Source: Bacteroidales bacterium UBA1197 (GTDB lineage: Bacteria; Bacteroidota; Bacteroidia; Bacteroidales; UBA932). From it: a DNA stretch of 30,700 bases. Shown here one piece after another: positions 24,610 to 30,700 of this stretch. Where the stretch lies: the NCBI GenBank assembly GCA_002309995.1, contig DBYB01000059.1, forward strand, positions 2,906 to 33,605. Direction: 5' to 3'. Position numbers and translations under genes: made by a program. Below the pieces are notes generated by a model, which saw only the letters and a list, made by a program, of their open reading frames with translations, was not told the DNA's origin and did not search any database. How positions within the stretch are numbered: position 1 is the first letter of the stretch; every line of letters starts with the position of its first letter.

Positions 24610-25743
24610 ATGGAAACATCGAAAGTTTACTACACCGATTTCAGGACTGCCGCGTTCGGAGAGAGCCTGCCTGCAAAACTAAAGCGTCTTGCCCGCAGGG
24701 CCGGCATTGCCGACATCGATATGGACGGTAAGTTCGTCGCCATCAAGATGCATTTCGGCGAGCTCGGCAATATCAGTTACCTTCGGCCCAACTACGCCAG
24801 GGCTATTGTTGACCTGGTGAAGGAACTGGGAGGCAAGCCTTTCCTGACAGACTGCAACACAATGTATCCGGGCTTCCGCAAGAATGCCCTGGAGCATCTG
24901 GAGTGCGCCTGGGAGAACGGCTTTAATCCGCTCACTGTAGGCTGTCCCGTCATCATTGCCGACGGACTCAAGGGCACGGACGACATAGCCGTGCCGGTTG
25001 AAGGCGGCGAGTACACCACGGAAGCGAGGATAGGGCGCGCCGTAATGGATGCCGACGTATTCATCAGCCTTACCCATTTCAAGGGGCACGAGATGACCGG
25101 CTTCGGTGGCGCTATCAAAAATATTGGAATGGGCTGCGGCTCACGCGCCGGCAAGAAAGACCAGCATTCCGCCGGCAAGGCAGTTATCGATGAAGAAAAG
25201 TGCCGGGGTTGCAAGCGCTGCCTGAAGGAGTGCGCGAACGGCGGGCTCGTTTTCGATGAACTCAAGCGGAAGATGCACGTCGATGCAGGCAACTGCGTCG
25301 GCTGCGGCCGCTGTCTTGGGGCTTGCAACTTCGATGCGATAGACTTCGAGCGCGATCAGGCAATCTCCATCCTCAACTCCAAGATGGCGGAATACACCAA
25401 GGCGGTCGTTGCCGGGCGCGACTGCTTCCATCTCTCACTTATAGTGGACGTTTCGCCATATTGCGACTGCCACCCCGAGAACGACGCCCCCATCATCCCG
25501 AATATAGGTATGTTCGCATCAAAGGATCCCGTGGCCCTGGACCAGGCCTGCGCCGACGCCTGCCTCGCCGCCACGCCCATCCGCAACTCGGTTCTGGGCG
25601 ACCATATGCACGAACCGGGATTCCACGACCACCACGACCATTTCCGCAACACCACCCCCGAATCCGAGTGGGAAACCCAGCTCATCCACGGCGAAAGAAT
25701 CGGCCTCGGCTCCCGCTCCTACGAACTGGTGTTTATGAAATAA
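24610..25743 (+). CDS. DUF362 domain protein with two [4Fe-4S] clusters
   Basis: A 377-residue cytoplasmic iron-sulfur protein. The DUF362 domain covers residues 1-190 and continues after the ferredoxin insert (about 290-360), with KMHFGELGNISYLRPNYAR and THFKGHEMTGFGGAIKNIGMG as recognisable blocks. A ferredoxin module at 195-245 has two motifs, C198-x2-C201-x2-C204-x3-C208 and C229-x2-C232-x2-C235-x3-C239. The C-terminus is rich in His and Asp (DHMHEPGFHDHHDHF), possibly binding metal. The family occurs widely in anaerobes; its reaction is not established. It is followed by obg after 14 bases. Confidence 0.88.
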   Translation: METSKVYYTDFRTAAFGESLPAKLKRLARRAGIADIDMDGKFVAIKMHFGELGNISYLRPNYARAIVDLVKELGGKPFLTDCNTMYPGFRKNALEHLECAWENGFNPLTVGCPVIIADGLKGTDDIAVPVEGGEYTTEARIGRAVMDADVFISLTHFKGHEMTGFGGAIKNIGMGCGSRAGKKDQHSAGKAVIDEEKCRGCKRCLKECANGGLVFDELKRKMHVDAGNCVGCGRCLGACNFDAIDFERDQAISILNSKMAEYTKAVVAGRDCFHLSLIVDVSPYCDCHPENDAPIIPNIGMFASKDPVALDQACADACLAATPIRNSVLGDHMHEPGFHDHHDHFRNTTPESEWETQLIHGERIGLGSRSYELVFMK

Positions 25744-25757
25744 AGCAGACTAACGCT

Positions 25758-26750
25758 ATGGCAGAATCAAACTTCATCGATTTCGTAAAGATTTACTGCG
25801 CTTCCGGGCACGGCGGCGCGGGAAGTATGCATTTGCACCGGGCAAAGTATATCCCCAAGGGCGGGCCTGACGGTGGCGACGGCGGGCGCGGCGGGCATAT
25901 TATCCTGCGCGCGAACGCCCAGTTCTGGACGCTCATCCACCTGAAGTACCGCAAGCACATAAAGGCTGATGACGGCGAGAAGGGCGGCTCTGCCCTTCGT
26001 ACAGGAAAGAACGGAACCGACATCGTGCTCGAAGTGCCCGTCGGTACGGTGGCGAAGGATGCCGAGACCGGTGAGCAACTGTTCGACCTTAACGAAAACG
26101 GGCAGGAGTGCATACTCTGCCGGGGTGGTAAGGGCGGCTGGGGCAACGACCACTTCAAGACTGCCACCAACCAGACTCCGAGATACGCCCAGCCCGGCGA
26201 GGACGGTGAAGAAAAGGTCGTCATCCTCGAGTTGAAACTCCTAGCCGACGTGGGACTGGTAGGATTCCCCAATGCCGGCAAGTCAACGTTGCTCAGCACC
26301 ATAACCTCCGCCAAGCCGAAGATCGCGTCTTATGCTTTCACAACCCTTGAGCCGAATCTGGGAATAGTGCGTTACTTCGACGACCGTTCCTTCGTAATGG
26401 CCGACATTCCCGGCATCATCGAGGGAGCCCACGAGGGCAAGGGCATCGGAACCCGTTTCCTGCGTCACATTGAGCGTAACTCCGTGCTGCTCTTTATGGT
26501 AAGCTGCGAGGAAGACAACATTGCCGCAGGCTACAAGACGCTCTTGAACGAGCTCAAGCTCTACAATCCGGAACTTCTGGACAAACAGCGCGTGCTGGCC
26601 ATAACCAAGTGCGATATAATCGACGAGGATATAGAAAAGGATCTCGCGCGCCGGCTCCCCAAGAAGGTGCCTCACGTCTTTATCTCCTCTGCCTCCGGCG
26701 AGGGCCTGGACAAACTCAAGGACGAACTATGGAAGGCCTTGCAGAAATAG
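25758..26750 (+). CDS. obg: Obg-family GTPase (CgtA/ObgE)
   Basis: A 330-residue ribosome-associated GTPase. The glycine-rich Obg fold spans residues 1-160 (GHGGAGSMHLHR, KGGPDGGDGGRGG, GGKGGWGN), followed by the G domain: Walker A GFPNAGKST (169-177), switch II DIPGIIEGAHEGKG (216-229), TKCD for guanine specificity, and SSASGEG. The C-terminal OCT domain of some Obg proteins is absent, as is usual in Bacteroidetes. It acts in late 50S assembly and stress control. The ATG at 25758 gives the family N-terminus; its 3' end overlaps the PAP2 gene by 22 bases. Confidence 0.96.
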   Translation: MAESNFIDFVKIYCASGHGGAGSMHLHRAKYIPKGGPDGGDGGRGGHIILRANAQFWTLIHLKYRKHIKADDGEKGGSALRTGKNGTDIVLEVPVGTVAKDAETGEQLFDLNENGQECILCRGGKGGWGNDHFKTATNQTPRYAQPGEDGEEKVVILELKLLADVGLVGFPNAGKSTLLSTITSAKPKIASYAFTTLEPNLGIVRYFDDRSFVMADIPGIIEGAHEGKGIGTRFLRHIERNSVLLFMVSCEEDNIAAGYKTLLNELKLYNPELLDKQRVLAITKCDIIDEDIEKDLARRLPKKVPHVFISSASGEGLDKLKDELWKALQK

Positions 26751-27310
26751 TCAACCTCGACAGGAACATCACCCTGGCCATCAACTCCTGGCACAATCCG
26801 GTGACCGACGCCGTGTGGCAGTTCTTTTCGCACGTGCAGATTTGGTACGCGATGTACCTGATAATCATCGTGTTCGTTTTTATCCGGCTGGGCTGGAAGA
26901 AGGGACTGGTGGTAACGGCGTCGTTCATCCTGTTTATAGTTGCCTGCGACCAGTTGGCCAACCTTATAAAACACGCCACCTGCCGCCTGCGCCCGATGGA
27001 GGACGCCGATATGCTGGCGCGCGGCCTGCACGTCCTCGAAGGCCACGGCGGCCTGTACGGCTTCTTCTCCGGCCACGCCGCCAACTGTTTCGGCTTTGCA
27101 GTCTGCTCCACAATGGGCTTCCACAACGACAGGCGCCGCAGCTACAGATGGTATTCCATCTTCATCTTCACCTGGGCCATCCTTGTCGGCCTCAGCCGCA
27201 TCTTCGTCGGCAAGCACTTCTTCGGCGACGTCCTCGTCGGCTTCGCCGCCGGCGCCCTCATCGGCTTCCTCTTCGGCTGGCTGGGACAGCTCATCTGCCG
27301 GAGACTGTAA
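26729..27310 (+). CDS. PAP2-superfamily membrane phosphatase
   Basis: A 193-residue membrane protein with about five helices and all three PAP2 motifs: K81-x6-R88-P89, SGHA (114-117) and S156-R157-x5-H163-x3-D167. Homologs in this position act on undecaprenyl pyrophosphate or phosphatidylglycerol phosphate, recycling lipid carriers for wall or O-antigen synthesis; the substrate here is inferred only. Unlike the PAP2 protein at 15295 it has no signal peptide and is built around membrane helices. The start at 26729 lies inside obg, implying coupled translation. Confidence 0.9.
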   Translation: MEGLAEIVNLDRNITLAINSWHNPVTDAVWQFFSHVQIWYAMYLIIIVFVFIRLGWKKGLVVTASFILFIVACDQLANLIKHATCRLRPMEDADMLARGLHVLEGHGGLYGFFSGHAANCFGFAVCSTMGFHNDRRRSYRWYSIFIFTWAILVGLSRIFVGKHFFGDVLVGFAAGALIGFLFGWLGQLICRRL

Positions 27311-27347
27311 ACAAACTATCGTTTTATTTGGCGGTTAGGATTTCTTT

Positions 27348-27391
27348 GTATCGCCCGTATCGGGTGCGATACAGGCGATACGGTGCGATAC
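27348..27391. repeat. GTATCG/CGATAC hairpin between convergent genes
   Basis: A long imperfect hairpin: GTATCGCC (27348-27355) pairs with GGCGATAC (27374-27381), and an inner GTATCG (27357-27362) pairs with CGATAC (27367-27372), separated by one mismatch and closed by a four-base loop. A third GCGATAC copy lies at 27385-27391. It sits in the gap between the convergent PAP2 gene and the AbiE-like toxin remnant. It has no T-run, so a classical terminator is doubtful; a REP-like element or Rho-dependent 3'-end structure is possible. Confidence 0.75.
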
Positions 27392-27401
27392 GGGTTGTCC
27401 G

Positions 27402-28299
27402 CTACTCGGCCAGGAGTTTTTCTATCTGCATCCAGTAGAAGAAGGCTTCGGGACGGAAGATCTTGATCTTATTTATAGCGGGATTGATGGGATCACTCAA
27501 CTTTACGGGGCGCAAGTCGAAGGCGGGATCGTAGTGCTGGATTTCGTTGATGCCCTTTTTGAGCAGGACGGAGAGGTATGCCGCTTTGGAAGCATTGACT
27601 ATAGCCGAGTAGTGGTTGTACTTTTCGCTGATAATCAGGGACCTTATCTGGTTGATGCCACGAACTAACTCCTGATATTCGAAGCTCTGGTCATTGTTGT
27701 AGATGCCTGTGCAGATAAGTTCGGAGGTCTTGTAGATATCGTCAAGGATGGGCGTGAGGTATCCGCTATCCATCCGTCTGTAGTCCAGTTCTATGGGAGC
27801 GATCTTCTCAAAGGTGGACCTTACTGTGCTCAAATCGTCAATCCGGTCGAACAGGGAGGCGACATCGAAGAGCTGCTTGATGATTTCCATTGAGCAGTGG
27901 CGTTCTTCCGGGAGTCCTCCTCGACCGATGACTGTCTTGATATAAGGGATACCTGTCGTGTTAGGAGCAAAGGCCGTCAGCTTATCACCCAGCAAATCAT
28001 CCTTACTGGGAAGGTTTACCGTCAGCGGTTCGCCGATCATCGTCAGGAAGGGGCTGACGATGGGCAACAGCTCGATGCGCGAATACCAGTTTTCCTCAAA
28101 CAGGACGTCCAGCAGAATCTTTTCCGTGGCGGTGTTGGTGACATAGGAGACTTGGTAGAAGCACTTGGCGTGGGTCTTGGGGACATTCGTCCGGGAAACG
28201 CGGTCGGATGGCTTTCTCCATCAGCGTGGGGTCACTCACTTTGTTTATGCGGCAGGATTCAAGGATCCATTCCAGGCTTCTGCTTTTCGGGTCAATCAT
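27402..28299 (-). pseudogene. AbiEii-like nucleotidyltransferase toxin, internally deleted and frameshifted
   Basis: Two pieces of one gene in different frames. Residues 1-32 (28299 to about 28204) begin MIDPKSRSLEWILESCRINK and end MEKAIR, the usual AbiEii start. The sequence then continues in another frame (from about 28204 down to 27402) with SRTNVPKTHAKCFYQVSYV, TEKILLDVLFEENWY, DLLGDKLTAFAPNTTGIP and a C-terminal helical part ending IFRPEAFFYWMQIEKLL. What is missing is the block with the nucleotidyltransferase core (GG[ST]-type motif plus D-x-D) that normally lies between EKxIR and the NVPKxH region. The start overlaps the antitoxin stop by four bases (ATGA), as in intact loci. A TGA closes the second frame upstream of the junction, so no single product can be made. 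Confidence 0.85.
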
Positions 28300-29024
28300 A
28301 GCATTGTCGATTCTATCAGTTTTGCAATCTCTTCCTTCTTGCCACGGCGGGTGGCGTAACGGAGCATGGTCTTTTTGCCGATGCGATACATCTGGTCGGC
28401 ATTCTCAAAGATAGTATAAAGTTCGGAGCCCCGAGCAAACTCAAACTCGGGTGCAATGGTGACATCGACCAGAATCTTCTCCAGCGTGGCCGTGGTCACA
28501 TCGTCCACCTGTATGACGGGAGCCTCCGAAATCAAATCCCTGACCAGCAGCGACGGCGCACCGGAAGCGTACAGCCGGTATTCTTTCTCCGTGGGCCGCA
28601 GCAGGACGGTCCGACCGGCAGCCATTTTCCGGACATCTTCATACACGGCCTCAGCCGCCGAGCGGTCCGTTTCCAGAATCAGGACATCGATGCCGGGGAC
28701 GTGCTGCATAAATGAAGACACCGCCCTGGCCTGCCAGATGCAGAACCCGGCATAAGGGTATCGCTCCTTGATGCCGGAAAACAGCGTCTTCATTTCCGGA
28801 CTGACAACCGGAATATATGGCGGCTTGACATCGGAATGAAGACGGAACCGCCCGTAGCCTGTCCGTTCCAGCACTCCTGCAGCGACCATTTGCCGAAGTT
28901 CGGTATCCATACTCCGGACCGATCCGCCCGGATGGGCAGATTCAAACCAGGCCATAAAGTCCTTCCTCACAAGGATACCCCCGTGAGATGCCGCATGGTT
29001 CAATATGATCTCAGCATTCGTCAT
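28296..29024 (-). CDS. AbiEi-like antitoxin (DUF6577 family)
   Basis: An intact 242-residue protein with an N-terminal winged-helix-like region (residues 1-65: LNHAASHGGILVRKDFMAWF, MDTELRQMVAAGVLERTGYGRFRL) and a C-terminal domain resembling the AbiEi antitoxin fold (YAGFCIWQARAVSSFMQHVPG, DVLILETDRSAAEAVYEDVR, LLVRDLISEAPVIQVDDVTTATLEKILVDV). In type IV systems it represses its own promoter and counteracts the nucleotidyltransferase without binding it directly. The partner immediately downstream is broken, so this copy may persist only as a regulator or as protection against related toxins. Bases here are less GC-rich by eye than in neighbouring operons, consistent with acquisition. Confidence 0.83.
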   Translation of the reverse strand: MTNAEIILNHAASHGGILVRKDFMAWFESAHPGGSVRSMDTELRQMVAAGVLERTGYGRFRLHSDVKPPYIPVVSPEMKTLFSGIKERYPYAGFCIWQARAVSSFMQHVPGIDVLILETDRSAAEAVYEDVRKMAAGRTVLLRPTEKEYRLYASGAPSLLVRDLISEAPVIQVDDVTTATLEKILVDVTIAPEFEFARGSELYTIFENADQMYRIGKKTMLRYATRRGKKEEIAKLIESTML

Positions 29025-29031
29025 ACGGCAT

Positions 29032-29063
29032 CAAAGGTACAATGATTTCGGCAAAAAATCAAA
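29032..29063 (-). promoter_or_regulatory. Promoter of the AbiE-like operon
   Basis: Minus strand TACCTTTG (29039 to 29032) matches TAnnTTTG and TTTG (29063 to 29060) lies 20 nt upstream. The box ends eight bases before the ATG, so the leader is at most a few bases. An inverted repeat GGCAA (29050-29054) / TTGCC (29067-29071) brackets the -33 element and could be the antitoxin's operator. Confidence 0.6.
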
Positions 29064-29092
29064 TTATTGCCAAAATTATCGTAAAATGTTCT

Positions 29093-29126
29093 GTTCCGTT
29101 CCACCCCCTGTGCGGAACGAGCGGAA
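29093..29126. repeat. GTTCCG/CGGAAC inverted repeat in the intergenic region
   Basis: GTTCCG (29093-29098) and CGGAAC (29113-29118) form a 6-bp stem with a 14-base loop; a further CGGAA at 29122-29126 can pair with TTCCG instead. A T-rich stretch follows (29127-29138). No plus-strand gene ends here, so a terminator role is unclear. The rest of 29025-29200 holds only the two divergent promoters. Confidence 0.5.
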
Positions 29127-29171
29127 TCTTATTTTTTATACCAAGTTCACGCAAGATTGAGGGATAATGTG

Positions 29172-29179
29172 TATTTTTG
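29172..29179 (+). promoter_or_regulatory. -7 box for the lipoprotein/radical SAM operon
   Basis: TATTTTTG matches TAnnTTTG, 22 nt upstream of the ATG at 29201. No clear -33 element was seen. Confidence 0.55.
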
Positions 29180-29200
29180 TAGTGTAAAGGCGTTTGTATT

Positions 29201-29755
29201 ATGAAGATTAAGTTCCTGACTATATATGCGGTTGCCGGGGTTGCATTCCTGGCGGTGTCGCTGTGGGCTTTCCTGTCGGGTGGCAAGAGCGCAAAGGCGC
29301 TGAGGTACAAGTACAAGCTGGGAGGCATAATGCTTACCGCGTGGGCGATGATTTCGGCGGCTTCGTGCGAGGGTGTTATTCCGACCGTTACGTGCTACGA
29401 GCCTGCGGTTATGTGCTATGATCCCGTGTCTCCCAACTATGTAGAAATATCGGTTAAGGGCAATTTTTCTTCCGACAACATAAAGGCCGGGGACGTGCTT
29501 GAGATTCAGGTTGAGTCCGTTGCCTGTGAGGAATATGCCGTAAAGATTATCACCGAAGACGAGAGCAAGACCGTCTTGCAGACCGCTTCGTTTGCCCCGG
29601 GAGAAGACCAGCATACTGTTCAGTATGAGTTGACCGTAGGCCAGTTTGATTACAAGGGTGGCGTAAGAGTCGTCGTGTTTGGAGTTTACACTGACGAAAA
29701 CGGAGTAAAAACGGAAGGCGGCCAAGTGGGCGGGAGGGTATTCAACCTTATCTGA
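29201..29755 (+). CDS. Radical SAM-associated putative lipoprotein
   Basis: A 184-residue exported protein. A first hydrophobic segment (about residues 4-26) is followed by a basic stretch (ALRYKYK) and a second hydrophobic segment ending in AMISAASC, where C57 fits a loose lipobox (SAASC). Just behind it lies a Cys-rich stretch with a doubled CYxP motif (TCYEPAVMCYDP), then PNYVEISVKG and a beta-sandwich-like C-terminal domain that ends FNLI. The layout, a short Cys/Tyr/Pro motif before a VKG strand and a radical SAM gene directly downstream, matches what I recall of the Bacteroidetes rSAM/lipoprotein system. The function and the modified residue are unknown. Its stop overlaps the enzyme start (TGATG). 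Confidence 0.72.
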   Translation: MKIKFLTIYAVAGVAFLAVSLWAFLSGGKSAKALRYKYKLGGIMLTAWAMISAASCEGVIPTVTCYEPAVMCYDPVSPNYVEISVKGNFSSDNIKAGDVLEIQVESVACEEYAVKIITEDESKTVLQTASFAPGEDQHTVQYELTVGQFDYKGGVRVVVFGVYTDENGVKTEGGQVGGRVFNLI

Positions 29756-30700
29756 TGGCCCGCACACATATAGGCAACATAGTCTTTGAACTGACGGAAG
29801 CCTGCAACCAGTGTTGCAGGTTCTGTTATAATTACTGGCGCGACGGCAGCACGCCATTGCCGCCTCCCGAACCAGGGCAAACGCGACAGACACTCAGGAG
29901 GCTCCTCTCCCAGGCAGATGTAGATACGATATCCTTCTCCGGAGGCGAGCCCCTGCTTCTGCGCAACGTGCACGACCTGGCTCTGGCCGCCCGCTTCAAG
30001 GGCAGCCGCGTGAATGTCCTGACCAACGGAACAATGCTCACGGAAGACGCACTGACGAACTTTGTGAGCCTTGGGGTCGGAGCCATACAGATTCCCATAC
30101 TGAGCGCCGATCCTGCCGTTCACGAATACCTGACGCAGTTGCCGGGCTCCTGGGCAAAGGCCACCGATGCGCTCCGGCGCGTTGCTACAGTTATGCCTGA
30201 AGGTGCATTCGCCGTACTGGTTATCACCGCCGTCAACGCTCCCGGCGTGCCGCAGACGCTCGAACTGATACGCAGCCTCGGCGTGCGCAGCGTGATGGTC
30301 AACCGCTTCAATATCGGAGGGATGGGCCTCAGGAACTGCAAGGAACTGGTATTGGACGCGAAAGCGCTGAAGAAGGCTTTCGCAGACGTGGAGGCCTTCG
30401 CCTGCAAGCACACCGAAATGCACTTTGTCAGCGGCGTCTGCACACCTCTTTGTATACTGGACGCGGCTCTTTATCCGCACGTTCAGTTTACCTGGTGCAG
30501 CACCGACTTTGCCCGCCGCCCCGTCACCGTTAACTACAGAGGCGACGTGCGTTTCTGCAACCATTCCCCGTACGTCCTGGGTAATATTTGGGAGCGCCCG
30601 ATTGGTGAAATCCTGACCGACCCCGCAACCATCGAGCGCTATTCCGGTATCCCGGAGCGCTGCGCCGGCTGCACCTGGCTCAAACGCTGCAACGGCGGCT
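29755..30700 (+). CDS. Radical SAM/SPASM enzyme of the rSAM/lipoprotein pair (runs off the right edge)
   Basis: The first 315 codons are in the window, starting at the ATG that shares a base with the lipoprotein stop. The radical SAM motif is C17-x3-C21-x2-C24 in ELTEACNQCCRFCYNYWRDG, with an extra C20. SFSGGEPLL is the SAM-binding GGE motif and VLTNGTML the usual second strand. The C-terminal part visible here carries SPASM-type cysteines (FTWCSTDF, GDVRFCNHSPYVLGNIW, CAGCTWLKRC) expected to bind auxiliary Fe-S clusters. Enzymes of this kind modify peptides or proteins; the adjacent lipoprotein is the natural candidate substrate. The end of the protein lies beyond the window. Confidence 0.9.
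   Translation, partial: MARTHIGNIVFELTEACNQCCRFCYNYWRDGSTPLPPPEPGQTRQTLRRLLSQADVDTISFSGGEPLLLRNVHDLALAARFKGSRVNVLTNGTMLTEDALTNFVSLGVGAIQIPILSADPAVHEYLTQLPGSWAKATDALRRVATVMPEGAFAVLVITAVNAPGVPQTLELIRSLGVRSVMVNRFNIGGMGLRNCKELVLDAKALKKAFADVEAFACKHTEMHFVSGVCTPLCILDAALYPHVQFTWCSTDFARRPVTVNYRGDVRFCNHSPYVLGNIWERPIGEILTDPATIERYSGIPERCAGCTWLKRCNGG

Overview
The window reads as chromosomal DNA of a GC-rich member of the Bacteroidales, probably an uncultured gut or rumen lineage related to Rikenellaceae or Cryptobacteroides. The evidence is the recurring promoter box TAnnTTTG with a TTG/TTTG element about 20 nt upstream, the scarcity of Shine-Dalgarno sites, and Bacteroidetes-type families: six-domain S1 protein, UpxY-type NusG paralog, peptidase M64, patatin with outer-membrane barrel, and a radical SAM/lipoprotein pair. 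Genus assignment is inference.

Layout. 1-700 (-): recR (partial) behind a PnuC-type vitamin transporter. 831-5389 (+): rpsA, an RNase Z-like nuclease, a LysM glucosaminidase and mltG, with overlapping or closely spaced ends. 5445-8327: a secreted M16 peptidase. 8402-8575: a small 2[4Fe-4S] ferredoxin, closed by a strong hairpin terminator facing recA (8640-9668, -). 9728-15954 (+): a tight run of rlmN, patatin/barrel protein, recX, rnhA, pdxA and a PAP2 phosphatase, converging on an M64 peptidase (15956-17161, -). 17220-18635: glutamine synthetase. 18686-21489: a membrane-bound nucleotide-sugar dehydratase, a UpxY-like antiterminator and a DUF486 membrane protein. 21538-24396: a PreA-like flavoprotein with an extra N-terminal Fe-S module, and an organophosphate-type MFS transporter. 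24610-27310: DUF362 ferredoxin protein, obg and a second PAP2 phosphatase. 27402-29024 (-): a type IV AbiE-like toxin-antitoxin locus whose toxin is broken. 29201-end (+): a putative lipoprotein and its radical SAM/SPASM partner, cut by the window edge.

Most of the window is housekeeping: translation, RNA processing, cell wall, recombination, cofactors and envelope. The accessory or odd parts are (i) a 27-residue tandem repeat, 81 nt per copy, inserted in frame in rlmN; (ii) the AbiEii-like toxin that has lost its nucleotidyltransferase core while its antitoxin is intact; (iii) a pair of 26-bp GGCC-centred dyads carrying DnaA-box-like ends upstream of the DUF362 gene; (iv) an RNase Z without the usual tRNA-binding arm; (v) the radical SAM/lipoprotein cassette at the right edge. 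No tRNA, rRNA, CRISPR array or insertion sequence was seen, and no gene-free stretch exceeds 300 bases.
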